From G965197715 sp965247615 (GTDB lineage Bacteria; Chloroflexota; Dehalococcoidia; Lucifugimonadales; UBA1127): a DNA stretch of 64,000 nt. Each line of letters begins with the position of its first letter. The stretch's first letter is position 1. Shown here piece by piece: positions 1-8,120 of this stretch. The DNA lies in assembly GCA_965247615.1 (NCBI GenBank), contig OZ252022.1, forward strand, positions 2,666,001 to 2,730,000. The letters are read 5' to 3'. The position numbers and the translations under genes were made by a program. The notes beneath the pieces are model-generated. The model did not search any database and was not told where the DNA came from. It was given only the letters and a program-made list of their open reading frames with translations.

Positions 1-1
1 C

Positions 2-511
2 GGGATAACGGGGTCGCACCTTTCGCGCTTTGAGCCGGGCCACTACAAGAAGGGCCACCGGCATGGGCCCGGCGCGCACCTCTACATCACGGAGGGCGTG
101 GGGTACGTGCTGACGCAGCGGGGGAACGAGCCCCGCATCCGCTGCGACTGGCAGGAGGGCAGCCTGTACCTCTCGGGGGCCGGGGACGGGCTGTGGCTGC
201 ACCAGCACTTCAACGTCGGTACAACGCCGGCGTCGTACCTGGTGATGGGGGTAGGGCTGTCACGCAAGTACGCGAGGAACCGGTGGCAGGCGAATGAGGG
301 CACGGTGGTGCTCGGCGCGGAGGTGAGCGGGAAGGAAGGCGGGATCCAGGTGGAGTACGACGACGAGAACCCGGAGATCCACCAGATCTATGAGGCGGAG
401 CTGGCCAAGCGGGGGCTGACGTGCAGGATGAAGAACCTGGTCTCATCGTGCACTGGCGAGCCGGGGGCGGAGGCCATCATCGCCCATTTCGCAGACGAAC
501 ACCCGCTCTAG
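2..511 (+). CDS. Cupin-domain protein, 5' truncated by window edge
   Basis: The reading frame is open from base 2 to the TAG at 509-511, giving 169 visible residues; the start lies outside the window, so the GTG at 98 is probably internal. The N-terminal visible part carries a cupin motif 1 (FEPGHYKKGHRHGPG followed by AHLYITEG), with two His and one Glu in the usual metal-ligand spacing. A second His pair (WLHQHFNVG) about 45 residues later fits cupin motif 2. Cupins of this type bind a metal and act as small-molecule dioxygenases, isomerases or sensors; nothing visible defines the substrate. A hairpin follows 50 bases after the stop. Confidence 0.75.
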   Translation, partial: GITGSHLSRFEPGHYKKGHRHGPGAHLYITEGVGYVLTQRGNEPRIRCDWQEGSLYLSGAGDGLWLHQHFNVGTTPASYLVMGVGLSRKYARNRWQANEGTVVLGAEVSGKEGGIQVEYDDENPEIHQIYEAELAKRGLTCRMKNLVSSCTGEPGAEAIIAHFADEHPL

Positions 512-558
512 GGACGGGTGAGGCCTGGGGGATCGAGCGATCGCCCGGCCAAGCGCGC

Positions 559-597
559 GGCCTGGGGGAGCATGGCGAACGCCTGCTCGCCCAGGCC
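559..597 (+). terminator. Long hairpin after the cupin gene
   Basis: GGCCTGGG at 559-566 pairs with CCCAGGCC at 590-597, and the inner GAGCA and GGCG pair with TGCTC and CGCC, leaving an AA loop and single mismatches. It lies 48 bases past the cupin stop. There is no T-tract, so it may be a factor-dependent terminator or an mRNA-end stabiliser. Confidence 0.4.
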
Positions 598-769
598 GTG
601 TGGCTGGGTTCCCATGCGATCCTGTCTCATGAGGCGTGAGCGGGGTAGCGACTTCGTGTCCGCAGCGATGGCTCCCCGCTCGCGGCGACCCCCACGCAAC
701 GTCAGTACTTCGAAAATAGGGCTCAGCAGTGGTGGTGTAGCCGTCCTCCCCACGCCACGCCCGTAGCGG

Positions 770-811
770 CCCCGCAACCCTCCCCCCACAAGGCCGTCGC
801 GCCAGCGACCC
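770..811 (-). repeat. GTCGC-hairpin repeat, copy 1
   Basis: On the minus strand this reads GGGTCGCTGGCGCGACGGCC, then a TTGTGGGGGGAGGG tail. The core GTCGC-TGGC-GCGAC is a 5-bp hairpin. The repeat begins directly after the TAG stop of the class II aldolase gene (stop at 812-814). The same module occurs about eleven times in the window. Confidence 0.75.
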
Positions 812-1498
812 CTATGGATTGCCGGGAGATGCGTCCTCCGCGGCGGCCTCTCGGGCGCGGAACATGTCCTGCTCGGCAGCAACGACGTCGGGCGTGAGCG
901 TCACGGCGCGGCCAAGGAGCTGCGCCATGACGTAGACGTGGGAGGCGCGCTCGACGAGTTGGCACACCTCCAGGGCTTCGGCGAGGTCCCGGCCCATGGC
1001 CACGAGGCCGTGGTTGCGAAGCAGGGCCGCCTTGCGTCTCTCCAGGGCCAGGGAGGCGTTGCGGCCCATGTCCGGCGTGCCGGGGAAGGCGTAGCCCGCC
1101 ACGCGGACGGCGCCTCCGACGAAGACGACGAGCTCGTCAACGATGGGGGGGACCTCCATGTCGGCTACGGCGCACACGCTGGCATAGACGGGGTGGCAGT
1201 GGACGACGGCCCCGGCGTCTGTCCGGGCCCCGTAGATGCCCAGGTGCATGAGACGCTCGCTGGACGGCGGCAGGTCGCCAAGCACGACGTCACCGGCGGC
1301 GTTGATGACGAGGATGTCCTGCCAGGTGAGGCTGTGGTAGGGCCGCTGGCTGGGGGTAATGGCGAAGCGGGGCGGGCCGCCGGGGAGGCGCAGGCTCACG
1401 TTGCCGCTGTACCCGGCGACCAGGCCGAGCCGGGACATCTCCTGGGCAGTGTCGACCACGGCCTGCCGCTGGACGCGCCAGCCGTCAGCTTGAGCCAC
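812..1498 (-). CDS. Class II aldolase/adducin family protein
   Basis: A 228-residue protein of the L-fuculose/L-ribulose-phosphate aldolase type, which splits or epimerises small sugars or acids with a Zn2+ ion. The family features are visible: SGNVSLR near residue 33 (substrate loop), HCHP near residue 100 (two Zn-ligand His) and NHG near residue 162 (third His). Length is normal for the family. The start is GTG; the Shine-Dalgarno match is weak. It lies last in a minus-strand series after the polyprenyl synthase and transporter genes, 155 bases apart, so co-transcription is possible but not shown. Its stop codon touches a dispersed repeat. Substrate is unknown. Confidence 0.88.
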   Translation of the reverse strand: MAQADGWRVQRQAVVDTAQEMSRLGLVAGYSGNVSLRLPGGPPRFAITPSQRPYHSLTWQDILVINAAGDVVLGDLPPSSERLMHLGIYGARTDAGAVVHCHPVYASVCAVADMEVPPIVDELVVFVGGAVRVAGYAFPGTPDMGRNASLALERRKAALLRNHGLVAMGRDLAEALEVCQLVERASHVYVMAQLLGRAVTLTPDVVAAEQDMFRAREAAAEDASPGNP

Positions 1499-1653
1499 GG
1501 ACGCACCTGGAAGGGCAGTCGACGGGTGAGGGTGAAGCCGCCACGGGCCGCCTTGGTTGGTCTACGAGAGGCTGGGTGAGGGACCGGCTACATGGTATCA
1601 CGGGGCGCGTGGCCGGTGCACGCTTGGCGGCGGAGCAGCTCGTGGTGCGGGGG

Positions 1654-2715
1654 CTAGTAGAGGCGGTTGAGGAAGAAGTCGGCGAGGGCGTCCAGTTCCG
1701 CATGAGCGGCGGGGGGCAGAGCGACGCTTCGGGCGTGGGCCATGGCCTGGCGCCGCTTCTCTTCGGCCAGGTCCTGGGTGTACTCGCGGGCGCCAAGGTC
1801 ATCCATGAGGACAAGGACGTCTTCAACGGCATCGCCATCCAGCTCGCCGGGGCGGCGGTAGAGGGAGTCGAGCCACGCCCTCTGTGACTCGGACGCGTTC
1901 TGGAAGGCGTGGACGACGGGGAGGGACTTCTTCTTGCGGCGAATGTCGGCTCCCACGGCCTTGCCGGTGAGGGCCGGATCTCCCCAGATGCCCAGGATGT
2001 CGTCACGAGCCTGGAAGGTCAGCCCCAAGAGGCGCCCGCACTGGCGGAGAGCTTCGACCTTTTCGCGGCTCTCGGCGCCCAGGAGGGCGCCCAGGTGAAA
2101 GGCAGCCTCCATCAAGGCCCCCGTCTTGCGCTGGACCATGTCCACGTACTCGGAGACGCGGACGTCGTAGCGCTCCTCAAAGCTCATGTCGAGGTACTGT
2201 CCCTCGATCATCTCCAGGTAGCGCTCCGCGAGGACGGCAAGGACCGCGGAGACCTTTTCGGGGGGCACGGCCTGCCGCAGCAGGTCGAAGACAGTCTGGC
2301 CGGCCAGGACTCGCATGGCGTTGCCGGCGGCGATGGCCCGGGGCTTGCCCCAGACAGCCCAGACGGTCGGTCGATGGTGGCGTTCCAGGTCCTGGTCCTG
2401 GACGTCGTCATGAATGAGGGAAAAGTTGTGGATGAGCTCCAGGGCAACGGCGGCGGGCATGGCCTGGGAGGCAGTCCCGCCGAGGGCAAGGCAGGTGAAG
2501 ATGCAGAGGGTGGGGCGGAGGCACTTGCCGGCGCTGTGCTCGCTGGGGGCGCCCGTCCGGTCCACCCAGCCCATGTGAAAGCGGAGCATGGTCATCAGGC
2601 CGGGCTCACCCTGGCTCAGGGCGGAACGCAGGGCCTGATCGATGTCCGCGCGGTAACGCTCCAGCATTGGTGGAGGAGCGGGCTGGGTCCCCTGGGCGCT
2701 GCGGGACACGGCCAT
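1654..2715 (-). CDS. Polyprenyl diphosphate synthase (GGPP-synthase-like)
   Basis: About 353 residues, family-typical length. It should condense isopentenyl diphosphate with allylic diphosphates to make C15-C20 or longer prenyl chains for quinones, carotenoids or lipids. Both aspartate-rich motifs are present: DDVQD (first DDxxD, around residue 108) and QARDDILGIWGD (second, around residue 235). The GK-x-LRP substrate motif precedes the first one. GTG at 2724, ATG at 2721 and ATG at 2715 compete as starts; AGGTG lies six bases before ATG 2715, which I prefer. It follows the ABC permease genes after 36 bases, although no functional link is evident. Chain length cannot be read with confidence. 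Confidence 0.9.
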   Translation of the reverse strand: MAVSRSAQGTQPAPPPMLERYRADIDQALRSALSQGEPGLMTMLRFHMGWVDRTGAPSEHSAGKCLRPTLCIFTCLALGGTASQAMPAAVALELIHNFSLIHDDVQDQDLERHHRPTVWAVWGKPRAIAAGNAMRVLAGQTVFDLLRQAVPPEKVSAVLAVLAERYLEMIEGQYLDMSFEERYDVRVSEYVDMVQRKTGALMEAAFHLGALLGAESREKVEALRQCGRLLGLTFQARDDILGIWGDPALTGKAVGADIRRKKKSLPVVHAFQNASESQRAWLDSLYRRPGELDGDAVEDVLVLMDDLGAREYTQDLAEEKRRQAMAHARSVALPPAAHAELDALADFFLNRLY

Positions 2716-2751
2716 GACCATCACCTGGCATGGGAGACTGAGGGCTGCGGG

Positions 2752-3648
2752 CTACTGCGTGCCCTTGAGCCGCGGGTCGAGGACGTCGCGGACCGCGTCG
2801 CCGAGGAGGTTGAAGGAGAGCACGACGCCGGTGATGGCGAGGCCCGGCGCCATGACGATCCAAGGGGCAAGGCGCATGTAGCTGCGCGCGCTGCCGCTGA
2901 TCATGGAGCCCCACGTGGGGTTGGGCGGCGGGGGGCCGAGGCCGAGGAAGCTGAGGGAGGATTCGGCGAGGATGGCCGCGCCAAGGCTGATGGTGAACAT
3001 GACGATGATGGGTGCTACGGCGTTGGGCAGGAGGTGGCGGACCATGATCCTGAGGCCGCTGGACCCGATGGCCCTGGCGGAGTCTATGTAGGTATTCCCC
3101 ATGATCCCCATGGCGGTGCCGCGGGCGACCCTGGTCTTGATCGGGAGGGTGCCGAGGGCGATGGCCAGGGTGACGTTCAATAGGGACGATCCGAGGGTGG
3201 CCACCATGACCATGGCAAGGACAAGGTTGGGGAAGGCCTGGAGGGAGTCGACGAACCGCTGTACGACGAGGTCGTAGCTGCCGCGGAAGTACGCGGAGGT
3301 CAGTCCAAGGGAGACGCCGATGATGGTGCCCATGAGCGTCGAGACGAGCCCAACGAAGAGGGAGACGCGGGAGCCGTGGACGATGCGGCTGAGCAGGTCG
3401 CGGCCCAACTCGTCGGTGCCAAGCAGGAAGGTGGTGTTGGGGCTGAGGAGTCGGTCGTCCGTGTTCACTTCCAGGGGATTGTGGGGGGCGACGGTGGACG
3501 CAAAAACAGCTACACCAATGAAGATGACGATGACGACGGCGGAGATGGAGCCGAGGTACTTCTTCCGTGCAGTGCGGAACAGGGATTGCCACTGGCTAGG
3601 GCGCTGCCGCATCCATTGCAGCTCCAGGGCCCGATCGGGCGTAGCCAT
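2752..3648 (-). CDS. ABC transporter permease, DppC/OppC type
   Basis: A 298-residue inner-membrane permease of the peptide/opine/nickel uptake family. An N-terminal membrane segment (about residues 33-52) is followed by a periplasmic loop containing the family motif GTDELGRDLLSR, then five further hydrophobic segments. The cytoplasmic EAA-type loop is seen around ARAIGSSGLRIMVRHLLPN. AGGAGC stands at good distance before the ATG. It follows the DppB-like gene by 12 bases and clearly forms an operon with it. The genes for the two ATPases normally found next to such permeases are absent from the window. Confidence 0.93.
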   Translation of the reverse strand: MATPDRALELQWMRQRPSQWQSLFRTARKKYLGSISAVVIVIFIGVAVFASTVAPHNPLEVNTDDRLLSPNTTFLLGTDELGRDLLSRIVHGSRVSLFVGLVSTLMGTIIGVSLGLTSAYFRGSYDLVVQRFVDSLQAFPNLVLAMVMVATLGSSLLNVTLAIALGTLPIKTRVARGTAMGIMGNTYIDSARAIGSSGLRIMVRHLLPNAVAPIIVMFTISLGAAILAESSLSFLGLGPPPPNPTWGSMISGSARSYMRLAPWIVMAPGLAITGVVLSFNLLGDAVRDVLDPRLKGTQ

Positions 3649-3660
3649 GTTGGGCTCCTA

Positions 3661-4611
3661 CTATCCGTACCGGATCCGCGGGTCCAACCACCCGTAGCTC
3701 AGGTCGACGAGGAGGTTGGTCACGGCGAAGATAAACGCGAGGACGAGGACGTTGAACTCAAGGAGGGGGAGGTCGCGCTGCTCGATGGCGTGCAAGACCA
3801 GCTGGCCGAGACCCGGCAGGGCGAAGATGTTCTCGATGATGACGGTGCCGCCCATGAGGGAGCCGAGGTGGCTGCCGGCGATGGTGACGACGGGGATGAG
3901 GGCGTTCTTGAGGGCATGGCCGTACCAGACCTTCCTGGTCGTGAGTCCCTTGGCGAAGGCGGTGCGAATGTAGTCCTGGCGGATAACCTCCAGCAGGGTG
4001 TTCCTGGTGTAGCGGACCATGCTGGCGGACCCGCTGACACCCAGGACGATGGCCGGGATGAAGAAGATCTGGAAGTTGACCCAGGGGTCTTTCCAGATGG
4101 GCGTCACCTCCCCGAGGGGCGGGAGCCAGCCCGCCCAGGCCGCCACGTAGACGATGACGATGGTGGCGATCCAGAAGTTGGGCATGGCGGCGCCCAGAAT
4201 GGCCATGAAGCGGGCTATCTGGTCGCCAATCTTGTCCTGGTGGGTGGCTGCGAAGACGCCCACGGGGATAGCGATGATGAACTGCAGGAGCAGGGCCATG
4301 AAGGCAAGCTGGATGGTCACGGGCAGCCGTTGGGCCACCTCCCCCAACACTGGCCGACCAGTCCACTGGGACTCGCCCACGTCCAGGCGGACCACACCCC
4401 AGAGCCAGTCCGCGTACTGGATGAAGACGGACCTGTCCATCCCCAGGTCGCGACGGATTTCGTCCAGATCGGCCTCGGTGACGGGGGCATCCTCGTAGAG
4501 CACGTCGATGATGTCCCCGGGAGCGATACGTATGAAGAAGAAGGTGAGGGCGGTGACCCCCAGGAGGACCGGGATCATCAGGAGGACCCGCTTTGCTATG
4601 TAGACGCGCAT
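3661..4611 (-). CDS. ABC transporter permease, DppB/OppB type
   Basis: A 316-residue permease partner of the downstream DppC-like protein. It has the usual N-terminus (YIAKRVLLMIPVLLGVT, first membrane helix), a large periplasmic loop with GxSxxTGRPVLGEVAQR-like sequence, and the EAA loop near YIRTAFAKGLTTRKVWYGHA. The end LVDLSYGWLDPRIRYG is characteristic of the family. With the substrate-binding lipoprotein it should import an oligopeptide-like or other small amphipathic substrate. It lies 188 bases after the binding-protein gene, separated by a strong hairpin. Confidence 0.93.
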   Translation of the reverse strand: MRVYIAKRVLLMIPVLLGVTALTFFFIRIAPGDIIDVLYEDAPVTEADLDEIRRDLGMDRSVFIQYADWLWGVVRLDVGESQWTGRPVLGEVAQRLPVTIQLAFMALLLQFIIAIPVGVFAATHQDKIGDQIARFMAILGAAMPNFWIATIVIVYVAAWAGWLPPLGEVTPIWKDPWVNFQIFFIPAIVLGVSGSASMVRYTRNTLLEVIRQDYIRTAFAKGLTTRKVWYGHALKNALIPVVTIAGSHLGSLMGGTVIIENIFALPGLGQLVLHAIEQRDLPLLEFNVLVLAFIFAVTNLLVDLSYGWLDPRIRYG

Positions 4612-4719
4612 AGTCGGTCCTGCCTGCTAAGGTTGTGGCCAGCCGCACATATCGGCATGACCACGCGGGGCCCCGCCCCGAGCGCACGGGCAGGGAGCCC
4701 GCGCATCAAGAGCGCCGAC

Positions 4720-4752
4720 GCGGAGCGGGCGCCCGCGGGACGCCCGCTCCGC
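4720..4752 (-). promoter_or_regulatory. Hairpin between binding-protein and permease genes
   Basis: Perfect 12-bp inverted repeat, GCGGAGCGGGCG (4720-4731) and CGCCCGCTCCGC (4741-4752), with a 9-base loop and no T-tract. It lies between the solute-binding gene and the permease genes. In many ABC operons such hairpins stabilise or attenuate mRNA so that the binding protein is made in excess; that role here is inference. Confidence 0.5.
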
Positions 4753-4799
4753 ACACTGCCCAGCTCCGCCCCGGGACGGCGGATGCCGGGTGTTGCCCA

Positions 4800-6530
4800 C
4801 TACTTGTCCAGCCAGACGTCCCGGAAGATCCGGTTGCCGCCCTGCCAGCTTGGGCTGTAGTTCTTGAGATGGTCCTGCCACACGATGAAGGTGGTGCCGC
4901 GCCAGATGGCCAGGTTCCAGGACTTGTCATGGATCATCATGACGGCCTGGCGGACCAGCTCCCGCCGCTTGGCAGGGTCGGGCTCCTGGGCCTGTGCACG
5001 CAAGACGGAATCCAGCTCCGGGTCTTCGATGCCCCCGTAGTTGCGCCCCTCGCCGGAGAGGAAGACTGCGCGAACGTAGGAGTCGACGTCGCCGCTGACG
5101 CCCTTGCCGCGGAAGGTCAGGTCAAAGGTGTTGCCGCGGGTCAGGGTGAGGTACTCCGGGTGCTGGAAGCTCTTGAGGGTGAGCCTGATGCCGACCTTGG
5201 CCATCTGGGCCTGGAAGAGCTCGGCCTGGGCAACGTAGTTCTGCCCGTACCGGGTGGACATGAAGAACTCCAGGTCCAGGCCATCCGCGTAGCCGGCATC
5301 GGCCAGGAGGCGCTTGGACTCCTCCAGGTCATAGCGCAGGACGCCCCTGATCTCTTCCTGGGTAAAGGTATCGGGGAAAGCGCCGGCGAGGGCCACGCCG
5401 CCCTTGCCTCCTTCGAAGACCTTGATGAACTCGTCTCGGTCGATGGCGAGGTCAACGGCCTTGCGGACCCGCTGGTCGTTGAATGGCGGCCTACGCACGT
5501 TGAGGTAGAGGTGCCTTGGGGAAGGACCGACGAACTCCGCGACAACGGCGTTGGAGTTGTCCCTCCTGAGCTCCTGGGCTTCAGTGTCGACGATGGTGTG
5601 GCCGCTGCCGTGCAGGGTGTCCAGCTGGCCGACTCTGAATCCCGCGAAAGCAGTGGAGGCGTCCGGGATGACGCGGGCGAAGATGGTGTCCAGGTAGGGC
5701 CTGCCCTCCTGCCAGTAGTCCGGGTTCTTCTGCAGTACCCAGCGCGCGCCAGGCTGAGAGCCGTCCCAGTCCATCTGGAAGGGGCCGGTGCCCACAGCGT
5801 GGTCGCGGAAGTGGCCGTCGCGGTCGAAGATCTCCCGCGGCGTGATGCGCGAGCCGATGTGGGCGGCGTACTTGAGGTACGGGGCAAAGGGCTCGCTGAA
5901 GTTGACGACGGCGGTGTACTTGTCCGGCGTCTCGACGGACTCGATGCCGCTGACAAAGTAGGCGTATCGGGCCCTGGGCAGCTTCGCGTCGGTGAAGTGC
6001 TCCTTCATGTCCGCGAACTCGCCGGTCCTGGAGAGGTACTCCAGCTGGAACTTGACGTCCGCCGATGTCACCTCCCGGCCGTTGACCGGCTCCTGATTGG
6101 CGAACTTGACGCCCTGGCGCAGGTTCCACGTGAATGAGGAGGCGTCGGGGGAAACCTCCCAGCTCTCGGCCAGCACGGGCTCCACCTCGGTGGTGTCGTA
6201 GGGGACATCCTCGCCGTATGGGTTCCCCAGGAGGGCCTCATAGACGATCTGGTTGAAGGGGTCCGTGTCTCCCTGGACGCCGCGGCTGACGTCCCAGATG
6301 GTGGGGTCGGAGGTGCGCCAGATGTAGACCGTGCCGCCGGTCTTGGGCATGGCCTCCATGGCCATGGCGGGCGTCGCTTCGGCCATAGCCTCGGCGGTGG
6401 GGGCAGCGGGGGCCGGCTGGGCAGCGGGGGCCGGCTGCGGCGCGGGGGCGACGGTCTCGTCACCACCGGCGCAGGCCATGGCCACGAGGGCGATGAGGGC
6501 CACCCCAATCATCAGAATACGCTTGGTCAT
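4800..6530 (-). CDS. ABC transporter solute-binding lipoprotein, peptide family (SBP_bac_5)
   Basis: A 576-residue extracytoplasmic binding protein. Residues 1-20 form a lipoprotein signal peptide ending VAMAC, with Cys20 as the lipid-anchored residue, followed by a low-complexity Ala/Pro linker (about residues 25-60). The mature part has the family pattern: GGTVYIWRTSDP, then LAESWEVSPDASSFTWNLR near residue 130, and the typical ADVKFQLEYL segment. AAGGAGGAAGAGG precedes the ATG. It follows the Rieske oxygenase gene by 86 bases and precedes the two permeases. Ligand could be a peptide, an opine or another organic compound; the neighbouring oxygenase and aldolase make a non-peptide ligand possible. 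Confidence 0.93.
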   Translation of the reverse strand: MTKRILMIGVALIALVAMACAGGDETVAPAPQPAPAAQPAPAAPTAEAMAEATPAMAMEAMPKTGGTVYIWRTSDPTIWDVSRGVQGDTDPFNQIVYEALLGNPYGEDVPYDTTEVEPVLAESWEVSPDASSFTWNLRQGVKFANQEPVNGREVTSADVKFQLEYLSRTGEFADMKEHFTDAKLPRARYAYFVSGIESVETPDKYTAVVNFSEPFAPYLKYAAHIGSRITPREIFDRDGHFRDHAVGTGPFQMDWDGSQPGARWVLQKNPDYWQEGRPYLDTIFARVIPDASTAFAGFRVGQLDTLHGSGHTIVDTEAQELRRDNSNAVVAEFVGPSPRHLYLNVRRPPFNDQRVRKAVDLAIDRDEFIKVFEGGKGGVALAGAFPDTFTQEEIRGVLRYDLEESKRLLADAGYADGLDLEFFMSTRYGQNYVAQAELFQAQMAKVGIRLTLKSFQHPEYLTLTRGNTFDLTFRGKGVSGDVDSYVRAVFLSGEGRNYGGIEDPELDSVLRAQAQEPDPAKRRELVRQAVMMIHDKSWNLAIWRGTTFIVWQDHLKNYSPSWQGGNRIFRDVWLDK

Positions 6531-6616
6531 CCTCTTCCTCCTTCAGCTGAGTCTCGACAACTCTCCATGGGCATTACGGTCTCGTGCGCCGAATGGTTCT
6601 ACCTCCGGGCGGCACG

Positions 6617-7915
6617 CTAGCCGATCCGTGTGGTGATGGTGCTGGTGAGGCCGCCGAAGCGGTTGTCGCGCCGGGCGTCGCGCATGCTGGCGCCGGCGTT
6701 GGCGCGGGGGGCGCCCATCTGACCGGTGGCGCTCTCCGTGATCATGCCGAGGTACACGTTGCCGGCGGGGTCACGGAAGGTGTTCTTGGGGTCGCCGCCA
6801 TCCTCCACGATGCGGATGTTCTCATCCAGCATGCGGCGGTAGAGGATGATTCCCTTGTCCGAGCGGCCCAGATTCTCCGTGGTGCGGTCCGCGATGCCGC
6901 CCTGGGTGATCCAGGCGAGCATGTCCTGGGGGGGCGCCGCGTCCAGCAGGTTCCACTGTGGGCGGCCCTCCTGGTCGGGCCCGGGGGGAGGGAACTGGAA
7001 GAAGGGCACGTCCCGGTCCTTCTGGGCGGGGTCCTCCGGCGCCTTGTGAAAGGACCTGACCCACCAATGGCCGGTGTGGGTGTCGTCCAGGGGAACGCGG
7101 ATCTGGACGGCCGGGCCGTCTTCGCCGGGCCCCCAGCGCGAGCGGTCGAGGCCGTCGCCGCCCTGGCGCAGGGTGTAAGGGAAGATGATAGGGTGGCCGT
7201 CGGCCCAGAAGGTGTCGTCCTCTGTGGCTCCTGTGTAGCCGTGGCGCTTGTAGATGCCGTACTCGAAGACGTCGAAACCGATCTTGGCATGCTGGGAGAC
7301 GACGCGCTTGCGCTCCTCCCGGCCGAGCATCTCCTCGATGTAGTTGGCCCAGTGGCCGTGGAGCCACTCCACGTGTACGGAGTCGATGGAGTTCTCCTGG
7401 CACTGGAGCCAGTTGCAGGGGAGGACGGCGTAGCCGACGTCCCGGACGACGTTCTCCATGACAAGGTAGTCCCAGCGAGGCAGCAGGGGCGCCGGGGCAG
7501 GGCCCATGTAGGCCCAGACGAGGCCGCCGAGGACTTCCACGGGGTAGGCCTTGGCCCTGATCTTGTCCTTGAAGCGGCCCTCCGGGTCCTCGGTCTCCTC
7601 ATAGGGCTGCTCGATGCATTGACCGGTCTGGTCGAAGGCCCAACCGTGGTAGGCGCAGCGGATGCCGTTCTCCAGGGGGATGCCGTAGATCAGGGACATG
7701 CGGCGGTGGGGGCAGCGGGGCTCGATGAGGCCGAATGTCCCGGAGCGGTCCTTGTACAGCACCAGGTCCTCGCTCAAGAGGCGAATGGGCATGGTGTAGC
7801 GGTCGTTCATCTGGGAGACGGCGGCGATGGGGTGCCAGTAGCGCCGCATGAGCTCGCCACAGGGGGCGCCGGGTCCGACACGGGTCAGGCGGTCGTTCTG
7901 CTCAATGGTAAGCAC
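6617..7915 (-). CDS. Rieske 2Fe-2S aromatic ring-hydroxylating oxygenase, alpha subunit type
   Basis: A 432-residue oxygenase related to phthalate/vanillate-type Rieske enzymes, expected to hydroxylate or demethylate an aromatic or similar substrate with electrons from a separate reductase. The Rieske cluster ligands are C68-x-H70 and C87-x2-H90. The mononuclear iron site is D178-x2-H181-x4-H186. The open frame runs upstream to 8620, but AAGGAG five bases before the GTG at 7915 sets the start, and the resulting N-terminus (LTIEQNDRLTRVGPG) matches the second Rieske protein at 49044-50312. A consensus promoter lies just upstream. No ferredoxin or reductase gene is adjacent. Confidence 0.92.
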   Translation of the reverse strand: MLTIEQNDRLTRVGPGAPCGELMRRYWHPIAAVSQMNDRYTMPIRLLSEDLVLYKDRSGTFGLIEPRCPHRRMSLIYGIPLENGIRCAYHGWAFDQTGQCIEQPYEETEDPEGRFKDKIRAKAYPVEVLGGLVWAYMGPAPAPLLPRWDYLVMENVVRDVGYAVLPCNWLQCQENSIDSVHVEWLHGHWANYIEEMLGREERKRVVSQHAKIGFDVFEYGIYKRHGYTGATEDDTFWADGHPIIFPYTLRQGGDGLDRSRWGPGEDGPAVQIRVPLDDTHTGHWWVRSFHKAPEDPAQKDRDVPFFQFPPPGPDQEGRPQWNLLDAAPPQDMLAWITQGGIADRTTENLGRSDKGIILYRRMLDENIRIVEDGGDPKNTFRDPAGNVYLGMITESATGQMGAPRANAGASMRDARRDNRFGGLTSTITTRIG

Positions 7916-7955
7916 GCGGACTCCTTGCCACAGCATGGCGTTTGAGGCTTGGCGG

Positions 7956-7984
7956 ACTATACTCACAAAGTTTGAGCATGTCAA
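7956..7984 (-). promoter_or_regulatory. Sigma-70-type promoter for the first Rieske gene
   Basis: On the minus strand TTGACA (7984-7979), a 17-base spacer, then TATAGT (7961-7956). The -35 box is perfect and the -10 box matches 5 of 6. Transcription would begin near 7949, giving a short leader before the GTG at 7915. It may drive the series Rieske, binding protein, permeases. Confidence 0.75.
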
Positions 7985-8120
7985 CCCCACATGTCTCCCA
8001 TGTCTCCGAAACTCATGGGCCGGTGCGCCTGAAGTTGGTCTTTCTGCCCACAAATCGCGGGTTACGTGCTGAAAACGCCGCTCTGGACGCGGGAGACGTG
8101 CGCGGTCGGGGAGGGGCGGG

